Below, piece after piece: positions 44,038-53,925 of a stretch of 64,000 nucleotides of DNA. The notes beneath the pieces were generated by a model, which worked only from the letters and a program-made list of their open reading frames with translations, did no database searches and was not told the DNA's origin. The DNA is from Aeromonas dhakensis (GTDB taxonomy: Bacteria; Pseudomonadota; Gammaproteobacteria; Enterobacterales; Aeromonadaceae). Numbering within the stretch: the first letter of the stretch is position 1; each line of letters starts with the position of its first letter. Made by a program: the position numbers and the translations under genes. Location of the stretch: positions 1 to 64,000 of the forward strand of contig NZ_CDBH01000062.1 in NCBI RefSeq assembly GCF_000820305.1. Reading direction: 5' to 3'.

Positions 44038-44069
44038 ACATTGCACTCATATCTCAGGAGCGAGAGTTC

Positions 44070-45176
44070 ATGAAAAAGTGGATGAGCATCATGTTGCTCA
44101 TCGCGCTGGCCCTGTTCGGCAGCGTGATTGGCTTCAACCTGTTCAAGCAAAAGATGATAGCCAACTACATGGCCAACATGCCGGAGCCCGAGTTCCCGGT
44201 CACCACCCACAAGGTGGAGACCCGTGACTGGGTACCGACCATCGAGGCGATCGGCTTCATCGAACCCAATCAGGGGGTGACCCTGTCAACCGAGCAGTCC
44301 GGTACCATCGACAGCATCTCCTTCGAATCCGGCGCCACCGTCAAGCTGGACCAGCTGCTGCTGAGCCTGGACGCCAGCGTCGAGAAGGCCAACCTGCGCG
44401 CCTCCATGGCCAAGCTGCCGGCGGCCAAGGCCAAGTACGAACGCTACCAGAACCTGTTTACCAAGGGTTCCATCTCCCGCGACCAGCTGGATGATGCCGA
44501 GGCGACCTATCGCTCCCTCGAGGCCGATATCGAGAGCCTGAAATCGACCATCGCCCGCCGCGAAGTGCGCGCACCGTTTGCCGGCGTGGTCGGCCTGCGC
44601 AACGTCTTCCTCGGCCAGTACCTGCAGCCGGGCACCGACATAGTGCGGCTGGAAGACACCAGCGTGATGCGCCTGCGCTTCACCGTGCCGCAGACCGACA
44701 TCTCCCGCATCAGCCTGAATCAGGAGATCCGGATCAACGTGGATGCCTACCCGAACCGCCAGTTCAAGGGTCACATCAGCGCCATCGAGCCGGCCGTCAA
44801 CTACCAGAGCGGCCTGATCCAGGTGCAGGCGAACATCCCCAACAACGACGGCCTGCTGCGCTCCGGCATGTTTGCCCGCGCCAGCATCCTGCTGCCGGCC
44901 CAGAAGGACCAGATAGTGCTGCCGCAGACCGCCATCACCTTCACCCTGTACGGCGAGAACGTCTACCTGGTCAAGGAGCAGGACGGCGTGAAACGCGTCG
45001 AGCAGGTGGTGGTCAAGGTGAGCGAGCGCAAGGGCAACGATGCCCACGTGGTCTCCGGCATCAAGGCGGGTGACGAAGTGGTCATGTCCGGCCAGGTACG
45101 CCTGAGCAACGGCGCCAAGGTAAAAATCGTGCAGGACCAGGGTCTGAAGGTTCCTGACCAGACTCCCATGCTGTAA
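44070..45176 (+). CDS. RND efflux periplasmic adaptor
   Basis: A 368-residue membrane-fusion protein with an N-terminal membrane anchor (about residues 5-24), a lipoyl-type hairpin (GFIEPNQGVTLSTEQSGTI and APFAGVVGLRNVFLGQYLQPG), a helical hairpin (about 105-165) and a beta-barrel domain. It links the inner-membrane pump encoded 15 bases downstream to an outer-membrane channel. No channel gene is present in the operon, so TolC or another shared channel is implied. Confidence 0.9.
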   Translation: MKKWMSIMLLIALALFGSVIGFNLFKQKMIANYMANMPEPEFPVTTHKVETRDWVPTIEAIGFIEPNQGVTLSTEQSGTIDSISFESGATVKLDQLLLSLDASVEKANLRASMAKLPAAKAKYERYQNLFTKGSISRDQLDDAEATYRSLEADIESLKSTIARREVRAPFAGVVGLRNVFLGQYLQPGTDIVRLEDTSVMRLRFTVPQTDISRISLNQEIRINVDAYPNRQFKGHISAIEPAVNYQSGLIQVQANIPNNDGLLRSGMFARASILLPAQKDQIVLPQTAITFTLYGENVYLVKEQDGVKRVEQVVVKVSERKGNDAHVVSGIKAGDEVVMSGQVRLSNGAKVKIVQDQGLKVPDQTPML

Positions 45177-45191
45177 AACGCGGAGAGACAG

Positions 45192-48100
45192 ATGCGCTTT
45201 ACCGACATATTCATCAAACGGCCCATCCTGGCCATCTCGATCAGCTTCCTGATCGCGTTGCTGGGTTTGCAGGCCGTGTTCAAGATGCAGGTGCGGGAAT
45301 ACCCCGAGATGACCAACACGGTCGTCACGGTCAGCACCAGCTATTACGGCGCGAGTGCCGACCTGATCCAGGGCTTCATCACCCAGCCGCTGGAACAGGC
45401 TATCGCCCAGGCGGACAACATCGACTTCATGACGTCGTCCACCCAGCTCGGCAGCTCCACCATCACCGCTTACATGAAGCTCAACACCGATCCCAACGCC
45501 GCCCTGTCCGACATTCTGGCCAAGGTCAACTCGGTGCGATCCCAGCTGCCCAAGGAGTCGGAAGACCCATCGGTCACCATGTCCACCGGCTCCACCACGG
45601 CGGTGCTCTACATCGGCTTCACCAGCCCAGAGCTCAACGCCAGCCAGATCACCGACTACCTGGAGCGGGTCATCAAACCCCAGCTCTTCACCGTCGGCGG
45701 CGTCTCCAAGGTCGACATGTACGGCGGTACCAAGTACGCCCTGCGGGTATGGCTGGATCCGGCCAAGATGGCGGCGTTCAACCTGACCGCCGCGGACGTG
45801 ATGAACGTGCTCAACAGCAACAACTATCAGTCCGCCACCGGCCAGGCTACCGGCTACTTCACCCTCTACAACGGCAACGCCGAGACCCAGGTCAACACCA
45901 CCGAGGAGCTCGAGCGCCTGGTGGTCTCCACCCGTGACGGCAAGGTGATCCGCCTGGCCGACATCGCCAAGGTGACCCTGGAGAAGAGCCACGACACCTA
46001 TCGCGCCACCGCCAACGGCCGCGAGGCCGTGGTACTGGCCATCAACGCGGCGCCGACTGCCAACCCGATCAACATCGCCCACGACGTGCTGGCGATGCTG
46101 CCGAGCCTGAAGAGCAACATGCCGAGCACCATGGAGGCCAACGTCCTCTATGACTCCACCGTGGCCATCAACGAATCGATCCACGAGGTGATCAAGACCA
46201 TCGCCGAGGCAGCCGCCATCGTGCTGGTGGTGATCACCCTGTTCCTCGGCTCGTTCCGCGCGGTCATCATCCCGATTATCACCATCCCGCTCAGTCTGAT
46301 CGGCGTGGTGATGGTGATGCAGATGTTCGGCTTCTCCATCAACCTGATGACCCTGCTGGCCATGGTGCTGGCCATCGGCCTGGTGGTGGATGACGCCATC
46401 GTGGTGCTGGAGAACGTGGATCGTCACGTCAAGGAGGGAGAAGATCCGTTCCGTGCCGCCATCATAGGCACCCGCGAGATCGCCGTGCCGGTCATCGCCA
46501 TGACGGTCACCCTGGCCGCCGTGTACGCGCCGATCGCCCTGATGGGGGGCATCACCGGCTCCCTGTTCAAGGAGTTCGCGCTGACCCTGGCGGGCGCCGT
46601 GTTTGTCTCCGGCATCATAGCCCTGACTCTGTCGCCCATGATGTGCGCCAAGATGCTCAAGGCCAACGAGGAGCCGGGCAAGTTCGAAAGCACGGTACAC
46701 CACCTGCTCGAACGCATGACGGTGCGTTACGACGCCATGCTGCACGCCGTGATGCAAAAGCGCATCGTGGTGGTGCTGTTCGCCGTTATCGTGTTCGCCA
46801 GCCTGCCGATGCTGTTCAAGTTCATCCCGAGCGAGCTCGCGCCGAACGAGGACAAGGGCGTCATGGCCGTGCTGGGGACCGCCCCCTCCAACGTCAACCT
46901 GGACTATATCCAGGGGACCATGGAGCAGGTGAACAAGGTGCTGGACTCCCAGCCGGAAGTGGCCTTCTCCCAGGTCTTCTCCGGGGTGTTCAACGCCAAC
47001 CAGGCGTTCGGCATCGCCTCCATGGTGCCGTGGAGCCAGCGTGAAGCGAGCCAGAAAGAGGTGCTGGACCGGGTGGCCGGGCTGGTGAAAGACGTGCCCG
47101 GCATGTCCATCACCACCTTCCAGTTCCCGGAGCTGCCGGGCGCCTCGAGCGGCCTGCCGGTGCAGTTCGTCATCACCACGCCGAACAACTTCGAGAGCCT
47201 CTATCAGGTGGCCAGCGAGATCCTGACCGCAGCCCAGGGGAGTGGACGCTTCGTCTACTCCGAGCTGGACCTGCAGTACGACTCCGCCACCATGAAGATC
47301 AAGATCGACAAGGACAAGGCGGGTGCCTATGGCATCACCATGCAGGACATCGGCATCACCCTGGGCACCATGATGTCGGACGGTTACGTCAACCGTATCG
47401 ACCTGGATGGCCGCTCCTACGAGGTGATCCCGCAAGTCGAGCGCAAATACCGCCTCAACCCCGAGTCGATCAAGGGCTACTACGTGCGGGCGGCCGATGG
47501 CAAATCCATCCCGCTCGGCAGCCTGATCAGCATCGAGGTGATCGGCGAGCCGCGCTCCCTGCCCCACTTCAACCAGCTCAACTCCGCCACCATAGGTGCC
47601 GTGCTGATGCCTGGCACCACCATGGGTGATGCCATCAACTGGCTCAACACCACGGCGGACGAGAAGCTGCCGCAGGGCTACCGTTACGACTTCATGGGCG
47701 AGGCCCGCCAGTTCGTGACCGAGGGCAGCGCCCTGTACGCCACCTTCGGTCTGGCGCTGGCCATCATCTTCCTGGTGCTGGCGATCCAGTTCGAGTCGGC
47801 CCGTGACCCGCTGGTGATCATGGTCTCCGTGCCGCTGGCCATCAGCGGGGCGCTGATCGCCCTGGCCTGGGGTGCCGCCACCATGAACATCTACTCCCAG
47901 GTGGGTCTGATCACCCTGGTCGGCCTGATTACCAAGCACGGCATCCTGATCTGTGAAGTGGCGAAGGAGGAGCAGCTGCTGCACGGCCGCAACCGGATAG
48001 AAGCCGTCATGACTGCCGCCAAGGTGCGTCTGCGACCCATCCTGATGACCACGGCCGCCATGATCGCCGGTCTCATCCCGCTGCTCTATGCCACGGGGGC

Positions 48101-48272
48101 CGGGGCTGCCCAGCGCTTCAGCATCGGCATCGTGATCGTGGCCGGTCTGGCCATAGGTACCGTGTTCACCCTGTTCGTACTGCCGGTGATCTACACCTAC
48201 CTGGCCTCCGAACACAAACCGCTGCCGGTATTTGATGAATCCATTCCGCCCAAGGCGAAAGGGAGTCATTAA
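45192..48272 (+). CDS. RND multidrug efflux pump (HAE1 family)
   Basis: A 1026-residue, 12-helix RND permease. The proton-relay motif GLVVDDAIVVLENV (about residues 395-408) has both Asp residues. MRFTDIFIKRPILAISISFL opens the protein, and helix 10 carries the expected Lys region. The length fits single-component HAE1 pumps such as MexI or VexH rather than the longer AcrB type. Substrates cannot be inferred. It is followed by a strong terminator. Confidence 0.92.
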   Translation: MRFTDIFIKRPILAISISFLIALLGLQAVFKMQVREYPEMTNTVVTVSTSYYGASADLIQGFITQPLEQAIAQADNIDFMTSSTQLGSSTITAYMKLNTDPNAALSDILAKVNSVRSQLPKESEDPSVTMSTGSTTAVLYIGFTSPELNASQITDYLERVIKPQLFTVGGVSKVDMYGGTKYALRVWLDPAKMAAFNLTAADVMNVLNSNNYQSATGQATGYFTLYNGNAETQVNTTEELERLVVSTRDGKVIRLADIAKVTLEKSHDTYRATANGREAVVLAINAAPTANPINIAHDVLAMLPSLKSNMPSTMEANVLYDSTVAINESIHEVIKTIAEAAAIVLVVITLFLGSFRAVIIPIITIPLSLIGVVMVMQMFGFSINLMTLLAMVLAIGLVVDDAIVVLENVDRHVKEGEDPFRAAIIGTREIAVPVIAMTVTLAAVYAPIALMGGITGSLFKEFALTLAGAVFVSGIIALTLSPMMCAKMLKANEEPGKFESTVHHLLERMTVRYDAMLHAVMQKRIVVVLFAVIVFASLPMLFKFIPSELAPNEDKGVMAVLGTAPSNVNLDYIQGTMEQVNKVLDSQPEVAFSQVFSGVFNANQAFGIASMVPWSQREASQKEVLDRVAGLVKDVPGMSITTFQFPELPGASSGLPVQFVITTPNNFESLYQVASEILTAAQGSGRFVYSELDLQYDSATMKIKIDKDKAGAYGITMQDIGITLGTMMSDGYVNRIDLDGRSYEVIPQVERKYRLNPESIKGYYVRAADGKSIPLGSLISIEVIGEPRSLPHFNQLNSATIGAVLMPGTTMGDAINWLNTTADEKLPQGYRYDFMGEARQFVTEGSALYATFGLALAIIFLVLAIQFESARDPLVIMVSVPLAISGALIALAWGAATMNIYSQVGLITLVGLITKHGILICEVAKEEQLLHGRNRIEAVMTAAKVRLRPILMTTAAMIAGLIPLLYATGAGAAQRFSIGIVIVAGLAIGTVFTLFVLPVIYTYLASEHKPLPVFDESIPPKAKGSH

Positions 48273-48289
48273 AAACCTTTTTGAATCAA

Positions 48290-48317
48290 CAAGGCCCCGT
48301 TTCGGGGCCTTGTTTTT
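48290..48317 (+). terminator. Terminator of the RND operon
   Basis: CAAGGCCCCG and CGGGGCCTTG form a 10-bp stem around TTT, followed by TTTTT. Confidence 0.93.
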
Positions 48318-48394
48318 ATCACGCGAACGAAACACGACATAAGTGCATGAAGCAGTTAAACTAAATGGCAATATATCCAGACCGCAAGGACGCC

Positions 48395-50362
48395 ATGTCA
48401 GGACTCTTCTCCAAGACCGCTAGGGCCGTCGGCCGTAACGGACTCTCATACCGCCTGCTCTCCTACATTCTGGTGTGCAGTACCGTATTGGCGATGATCA
48501 TTACGGTGTTGCAGCTTGCCTGGGATTACCGCAAGGACGTGGCCGTCATCGAGGACAGCATCGGCCAGATTGAGGCCTCCTTCCTGCAGCCCATCGCTGC
48601 CAGCCTGTGGAACCTGGATGAAGAGCAGGTGAAGGTGCAGATCGAGGGCATCATGAACCTGCCCAACATGCAGTTCGTGATGGTGAAGGAGATGCTCGGC
48701 AACTCGGAAGTGCCGCTGCTGACCCAGGGGGTGGAACGGGAAAGCTACGACATCTCCCGCGAGTTCAACCTCACCTATCAGGGCGAAGTGGTGGGCAAGC
48801 TGTTCGTCGCGGCTTCGCTGGAGCAGATCTACCAGCGCCTCATCGAAAAATCCGTGCTGATTATGGTCAGCCAGACCATCAAGACCCTGGTGGTCTCGTT
48901 TTGCATCCTGATCATCATTTATTACCTGGTGGTGCGTCACCTCAACCGCATCGCCCACTACGCCCAGAAGTTGAATCTGGACCGGCTCACCAACGAGCTG
49001 ACTCTGGAGGGGCGCCAGCTGCCCCGCAAGAAACCCGACGAGCTCGATACCCTGGTCGCCACCCTCAACCAGATGCGCACCCGGCTGCTCGACGAATTTG
49101 CGGCGCGCCATCAGGCCGCCGAACAGCTGCAGCAGGAGCGGGACTTCTCCGCCACCCTGATCAACTCAGCCAACATGGTCATCTGCTGCATGGAGCCGGA
49201 CCTCAACATCGCCAGCATCAACCCGGCGGCCATACTGCTGACCGGCTACCACCAGCAGGAGATACTGCAGCACAACTGGCTGGATCTGTTCGTCAGCAAG
49301 GAGCAGCGCGACCAGCTGGCGGCCACCCTGGCCGATCACGGCTCCATCGAAGACAAAGAAGTCATGATGCATGACCAGCAGGGCCACGAGCTGGTGCTGC
49401 AGTGGACCTTCGCCCCCTTCTATGAAGGGCCCAACCTCAAATACCTGATCGGCTTCGGCTACGACATCACCCGCCTCAAGAAGGTGGAGCGGGAGATCAT
49501 CCAGCTCAACGAACAGCTGGAGGGCAAGGTGGTGGAGCGTACCCGCAGCCTGAGCGATGCCAACGACCAGCTGGGCAAGGCCTACGACGATCTGAAACAA
49601 GCCCAGCAGACCCTGGTGGAGTCGGAGAAGATGGCTTCCCTCGGTTCCCTGGTGGCCGGCGTGGCCCACGAGATCAACACCCCCATCGGCATCAGCGTGA
49701 CCGCCTCCTCCTACCTGCAGGAGCGGGTGGCTGACTTCAAGCAGCACATCGAATCCAAGCAGCTGTCGCGCTCCTATCTCACCGAATTCACCGTCAATCT
49801 GGATGAATCCATGCAGCTGCTGCAGGGCAACCTGCGCCGCGCCTCCGAGCTCATCGCCAGCTTCAAGCAGGTGGCGGTGGACCAGTCGTCCGAGGCACGC
49901 TACAACTTCAGCCTCGCCGACAACCTGCATCAGGTGGTGGTCTCCCTCGGTCACAAGCTGAAGAAGGCCCAGTGCGAAGTGGATATCCAGTGCGATCCCA
50001 AGCTGTCGATCTTCTCCTTCCCCGGCAGCTTCACCCAGATCTATTCGAACCTGATCCTCAACTCCATCAACCACGGTTTCGACAACTGGGACAAACCCAA
50101 GAAGATCACCATCAAGGTAGAGCAACAGGGTGAAGAGCTGCTGATCGACTACAGCGACAACGGCCGCGGCATCCCGCCCGAGATACTGCCGCGCATCTTC
50201 GATCCCTTCGTCACCTCCAAGCGGGGCCAGGGCGGCAGCGGGCTCGGCACCCACATCATCTACAACCTGGTGGTGCAGCTGCTGCGCGGCCGCATCAACT
50301 GCATCAGCGAACCGGAGCAAGGCGCCCAGTTCCATATTCGCCTGCCGATCCAACATAACTGA
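48395..50362 (+). CDS. Orphan sensor histidine kinase
   Basis: A 655-residue kinase: membrane helix about 24-46, a periplasmic domain (about 47-160), second helix (about 165-190, FCILIIIYYLVV), HAMP-like linker, PAS domain (about 255-375), coiled coil, a HisKA region with VAGVAHEINTPIGISVTAS (phospho-His near residue 430) and HATPase with DNGRGIP and GGSGLGTHIIYN. This H-box with EINTP is typical of kinases that include family members in Shewanella and Vibrio of unknown signal. No response regulator lies next to it. ATG 48395 has AAGGA; ATG 48365 lacks a ribosome-binding site. Confidence 0.87.
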   Translation: MSGLFSKTARAVGRNGLSYRLLSYILVCSTVLAMIITVLQLAWDYRKDVAVIEDSIGQIEASFLQPIAASLWNLDEEQVKVQIEGIMNLPNMQFVMVKEMLGNSEVPLLTQGVERESYDISREFNLTYQGEVVGKLFVAASLEQIYQRLIEKSVLIMVSQTIKTLVVSFCILIIIYYLVVRHLNRIAHYAQKLNLDRLTNELTLEGRQLPRKKPDELDTLVATLNQMRTRLLDEFAARHQAAEQLQQERDFSATLINSANMVICCMEPDLNIASINPAAILLTGYHQQEILQHNWLDLFVSKEQRDQLAATLADHGSIEDKEVMMHDQQGHELVLQWTFAPFYEGPNLKYLIGFGYDITRLKKVEREIIQLNEQLEGKVVERTRSLSDANDQLGKAYDDLKQAQQTLVESEKMASLGSLVAGVAHEINTPIGISVTASSYLQERVADFKQHIESKQLSRSYLTEFTVNLDESMQLLQGNLRRASELIASFKQVAVDQSSEARYNFSLADNLHQVVVSLGHKLKKAQCEVDIQCDPKLSIFSFPGSFTQIYSNLILNSINHGFDNWDKPKKITIKVEQQGEELLIDYSDNGRGIPPEILPRIFDPFVTSKRGQGGSGLGTHIIYNLVVQLLRGRINCISEPEQGAQFHIRLPIQHN

Positions 50363-50438
50363 GTGCTGGCTCTTGTGAGCCAGCCGCTTTATCCCCATCA
50401 TGCTGTGATTGCATTCTTAATGAGCGGAGAACCTCGCA

Positions 50439-51788
50439 ATGGCACAGCATTTTGACTATATCGCCATCGGCGGCGGCAGCGGCGGCATCGCCTCGGCCAA
50501 CCGGGCTGCCATGTACGGTAAGAAAGTTGCCCTGATTGAAGCCAAAGAGTTGGGTGGAACCTGCGTCAACGTCGGCTGCGTGCCGAAGAAGGCCATGTGG
50601 TATGCCGGCCAGATCGCCGATGCCCTGAAATATGGCGCCGACTACGGCTTCGACACCACTCTCAACCACTTCAGCTGGGCCAAGCTGGTCGAGTCCCGCC
50701 AGGCCTATATCGGCCGCATTCATCAGTCCTACCAGAACGTGCTGGGCAAGAACCAGATCACTGTCATCAAGGGCTTCGCCCGCTTCGTCAGCAGCAACAC
50801 CATCGAGGTGAACGGCGAGCAGTACTGCGCCGATCACATACTGATCGCCACCGGCGGCCGCCCCGAAGTGCCAGCCATCCCGGGTGCCGAGCTGGGCATC
50901 GACTCCGACGGCTTCTTCGAGTTGCAAGAACAACCCAAACGGGTTGCCGTGGTGGGTGCCGGTTATATCGCGGTGGAGATCGCCGGCGTGATGCAGGCGC
51001 TCGGCTCCGAGACCCACCTGGTGGTGCGCAAGCACGCACCGCTGCGCAACTTCGACCCCATGATCCACGAGACCCTGGTGGAGATCATGGCGCAGGAAGG
51101 ACCCAAGCTGCACACCCACGCCATTCCGAAAGCCGTGGTCAAGAACGCCGACGAGAGCCTGACCCTGCAGCTGGAAGATGGTCGCCACCTCACCGTCGAC
51201 TGCCTGATCTGGGCCATCGGCCGTGTCCCGGCCACCGACAACCTCAACCTGGCCGCCACCGGTATCACGCTCGACGAGAAGGGCTTTATCCCGACCGACA
51301 AGTTCCAGAATACTGCCATCGCCAACCTCTATGCCGTCGGTGACAACACCGGCCGCATCCAGCTCACCCCGGTGGCCGTTGCGGCGGGCCGTCGTCTCTC
51401 CGAGCGGCTGTTCAACAACAAGCCGAACGAGCACCTCAACTACGATCTGGTGCCGACCGTGGTGTTCAGCCACCCACCCATCGGCACCATAGGGCTGACC
51501 GAGCCGGAAGCCGTCGCCGAATATGGTGAAGATCAGGTCAAGGTCTACCGCAGCCAGTTCACCGCCATGTACTCGGCGCTGACCCAGCATCGCCAGCCTA
51601 CCCGGATGAAGCTGGTCTGCGTCGGGCCGGAAGAGAAGGTGGTCGGCCTGCACGGCATCGGTTTTGCCATGGACGAGATCCTGCAGGGATTCGGCGTCGC
51701 CATGAAGATGGGCGCCACCAAGGCGGACTTCGACAACTGCGTTGCCATTCATCCCACCAGCGCGGAAGAGTTTGTCACCATGCGCTGA
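50439..51788 (+). CDS. gor: Glutathione reductase
   Basis: Reduces oxidised glutathione with NADPH. The 449-residue flavoenzyme has the FAD motif [14 protein letters not shown] (10-23), the redox disulfide [13 protein letters not shown] (Cys42 and Cys47), the NADPH motif [14 protein letters not shown] (about 172-185) and the C-terminal catalytic His-Glu pair in IHPTSAEEF. Length equals E. coli Gor (450). A second, diverged copy of its last 18 or so codons stands 30 bases downstream. Confidence 0.97.
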   Translation: MAQHFDYIAIGGGSGGIASANRAAMYGKKVALIEAKELGGTCVNVGCVPKKAMWYAGQIADALKYGADYGFDTTLNHFSWAKLVESRQAYIGRIHQSYQNVLGKNQITVIKGFARFVSSNTIEVNGEQYCADHILIATGGRPEVPAIPGAELGIDSDGFFELQEQPKRVAVVGAGYIAVEIAGVMQALGSETHLVVRKHAPLRNFDPMIHETLVEIMAQEGPKLHTHAIPKAVVKNADESLTLQLEDGRHLTVDCLIWAIGRVPATDNLNLAATGITLDEKGFIPTDKFQNTAIANLYAVGDNTGRIQLTPVAVAAGRRLSERLFNNKPNEHLNYDLVPTVVFSHPPIGTIGLTEPEAVAEYGEDQVKVYRSQFTAMYSALTQHRQPTRMKLVCVGPEEKVVGLHGIGFAMDEILQGFGVAMKMGATKADFDNCVAIHPTSAEEFVTMR

Positions 51789-51818
51789 GGGAGCTAGGGC
51801 ATAGAGGTCAAACCGGCC

Positions 51819-51874
51819 ACTGCGTTCCCACTCCCCATCCCACCAGCGCGGAAGAGTTTGTGACCATGCGATAA
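51819..51874 (+). repeat. Diverged copy of the gor 3' end
   Basis: The last 39 bases encode [12 protein letters not shown] and a stop, identical in residues to the gor terminus, with differences only at synonymous positions (GTC/GTG, CGC/CGA) and in the stop codon (TGA/TAA). The preceding ACTGCGTT also matches, with a small length difference between. It lies 30 bases after the gor stop codon and before the gor terminator. Confidence 0.85.
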
Positions 51875-51927
51875 GCATGTTTGAAGCTGGCCTGTCACTA
51901 TCAGGTCAGCCTCAGCCACTTGCTACC

Positions 51928-51951
51928 AAACCCGGCTCAGGCCGGGTTTTT
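51928..51951 (+). terminator. gor terminator
   Basis: AAACCCGGC and GCCGGGTTT pair around TCAG, followed by TT. It stands after the diverged gor 3' copy. Confidence 0.88.
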
Positions 51952-51991
51952 CGATCTTTCCCCTCCCCCAAATAGCGCCCACACCTGCTTT

Positions 51992-52042
51992 TTTACGCCG
52001 ATTTTACGCCTGCCAAATCCGGCTTTATGGCGCCTTTACGCC
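51992..52042 (+). promoter_or_regulatory. TTTACGCC repeats, putative KdpE operator
   Basis: TTTACGCC occurs at 51992-51999, 52003-52010 and 52035-52042. The first two are 11 bases apart and the third is 32 bases further, so all lie near one face of the helix. They precede kdpF by about 45-95 bases, the region where phosphorylated KdpE binds T-rich sites in E. coli. Confidence 0.6.
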
Positions 52043-52087
52043 GGTTATTCCTACCATTTGGTCGTCAATTACACCAATGGAGTCGAT

Positions 52088-52165
52088 ATGAATTGGCTAT
52101 ATCTGCTGCTGGTCCTCGCCCTCGCGGGCTATCTGCTGCGCGCCCTTGCGCGCACCCATGAGTGA
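52088..52165 (+). CDS. kdpF: KdpF, small subunit of the K+-transporting ATPase
   Basis: A 25-residue peptide, MNWLYLLLVLALAGYLLRAL plus a short polar tail: a single membrane helix, as in E. coli KdpF (29 residues), which stabilises the KdpABC complex. It is too short for routine gene finding but is in the conserved first position of the operon. Its end overlaps or abuts the kdpA start region. Confidence 0.88.
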   Translation: MNWLYLLLVLALAGYLLRALARTHE

Positions 52166-52175
52166 GGAACCGGAA

Positions 52176-53870
52176 ATGTGGCAAGAGATTATCTATCCCG
52201 TCGCGTTCGTACTGCTGGTGCTGCTGCCGGCGCCTCTGCTTGGCAACTACCTCTATCGGGTATTTGAGGGCAAGAGTCGCTGGCTGGCTCCCGTCGAGCG
52301 CGCCACCCTGGCCTGCTGCGGCACGGACGGGCGCGAGCAGGACTGGAAGTCCTACGCCCTCAGCCTGCTGGCCTTCAACGGCGCCGGCTTTGGCCTGCTG
52401 TTCCTGATCCTGCTGGCGCAGGGGCTGCTGCCCCTCAACCCGCAACAGCTGCCCGGGCTGAACTGGCAACTCGCCTTCAACACCGCGGTCAGCTTCATGA
52501 CCAACACCAACTGGCAGGCCTACTCCGGCGAGGCCAGCCTCTCCTACTTCAGCCAGATGGTGGGGCTCACCACCCAGAACTTCGTCTCCGCCGCCACCGG
52601 CGCCGCCGTTGCCATCGCCCTGTTCCGCGGCATCGCCCGCCAGCAGACCACCCACCTTGGCAACTTCTGGCAGGATCTGGTGCGCTTCTGCCTCTACGTG
52701 CTGCTGCCGATGGCACTGATCCTGGCGCTGCTGCTGGTCTGGCAGGGAGTACCCCAGAGCCTGTCGGCCTACCTGCCGTTCCACGCGCTGGAAGGCCAGG
52801 AGCAGCTGTTGCCGCTCGGCCCGGCGGCCTCCCAGATCGCCATCAAGCAGCTCGGCTCCAACGGCGGCGGCTTCTTCGGTGTCAACTCGGCCCATCCGTT
52901 CGAGAACCCGACCGCCCTCTCCAACTGGCTGGAGATGGTCGCCCTGCTGACGCTGGCCGCCGCCATGGTCTGCACCCTGGGTCGCTACGTGAAGGATCTG
53001 GCCCACAGCCGCGCCATCCTTGTCGCCATGACCCTGATGATGGTGATCGGGCTCTTCGTCTCCATCACCCAGGAGCTGAAACCGGACCCTGACCTCGCCC
53101 AGCTCACCACTGACGCCAGCAACATGGCCGGCAACTGGGAAGGCAAAGAGAGCCGCTTCGGCCCCCTGCTCTCCAGCATCTGGGAAGTGGCGACCACCAG
53201 CGCCTCCAACGGGTCGGTCAACGCCATGCACGACAGCTTCACCCCTCTCGGTGGCATGGTCGGCATGATCAACATGCTGCTCGGCGAGGTCATCTTCGGC
53301 GGGGTCGGCTCCGGCATCTACGGCATGATGCTGTTCGTGCTGCTGACCGTGTTCCTGTGCGGCCTGATGGTGGGGCGTACCCCGACCTACCTGGGCAAAC
53401 GGCTCGGCATCACCGAGATGAAGTGGGTGGTCGCCAGCATGCTGGTGATGCCGATCGGGGTATTGGTGATCGGCGGCATTACCCTGCTGATGCCGGACTC
53501 CGCCACCGTCATCGGTCACGACGGCCCCCACGGCCTGTCCCGGCTGATCTATGCCTACGCCTCGGCCGCCGGCAACAACGGCTCCGCCTTCGCCGGCCTG
53601 GCCGCCGCCGACAGCTGGCAGTGCATCGCCATCGGGCTGGCCATGCTGCTCGGCCGCTTCGGCTACATCATTCCGGTGCTGGCCATCGCCGGCCAGCTGG
53701 CCCGCGCCCCGCGCCAGGAGCGAAGCGAGGGGGACTTCCCCGTCAGCGGCCCGCTCTTCATCACCCTGCTGATCGTCACCGTGCTGCTGATGGGGGGTCT
53801 CTCCTTCCTGCCGGTGCTGGCGCTGGGTCCGGTGGCGGAACACCTGAGCCTGCTGGGAGGTGCCTTCTGA
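52176..53870 (+). CDS. kdpA: K+-transporting ATPase subunit A
   Basis: Potassium channel-like subunit of the high-affinity Kdp pump; 564 residues with ten helices. The four selectivity-filter loops are visible: [28 protein letters not shown] and [11 protein letters not shown] prefer ATG 52176, with GAGGAA six bases upstream; ATG 52158 is in frame and also possible. Expressed with kdpF, B and C. Confidence 0.95.
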   Translation: MWQEIIYPVAFVLLVLLPAPLLGNYLYRVFEGKSRWLAPVERATLACCGTDGREQDWKSYALSLLAFNGAGFGLLFLILLAQGLLPLNPQQLPGLNWQLAFNTAVSFMTNTNWQAYSGEASLSYFSQMVGLTTQNFVSAATGAAVAIALFRGIARQQTTHLGNFWQDLVRFCLYVLLPMALILALLLVWQGVPQSLSAYLPFHALEGQEQLLPLGPAASQIAIKQLGSNGGGFFGVNSAHPFENPTALSNWLEMVALLTLAAAMVCTLGRYVKDLAHSRAILVAMTLMMVIGLFVSITQELKPDPDLAQLTTDASNMAGNWEGKESRFGPLLSSIWEVATTSASNGSVNAMHDSFTPLGGMVGMINMLLGEVIFGGVGSGIYGMMLFVLLTVFLCGLMVGRTPTYLGKRLGITEMKWVVASMLVMPIGVLVIGGITLLMPDSATVIGHDGPHGLSRLIYAYASAAGNNGSAFAGLAAADSWQCIAIGLAMLLGRFGYIIPVLAIAGQLARAPRQERSEGDFPVSGPLFITLLIVTVLLMGGLSFLPVLALGPVAEHLSLLGGAF

Positions 53871-53925
53871 TACTGCACACCTCACTGATCGCCGTGGTCA
53901 ACTATTCGATGCTGGGAGCTTTCCA

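Noticed and set aside
44286..48371. A 1361-codon open frame antisense to the RND adaptor and pump genes
   Set aside because: It is a mirror frame of high-GC coding sequence: low complexity (His, Gly, Val, Asp rich), no domains, no ribosome-binding site. The same holds for the long antisense frames opposite spoT, kdpB and pgtP.
53871..53925. kdpA 3' end copy before kdpB
   Set aside because: TGCTGGGAG and a few codons match the kdpA end, but the alignment needs gaps and is not clearly above chance; kept only as a weak note.
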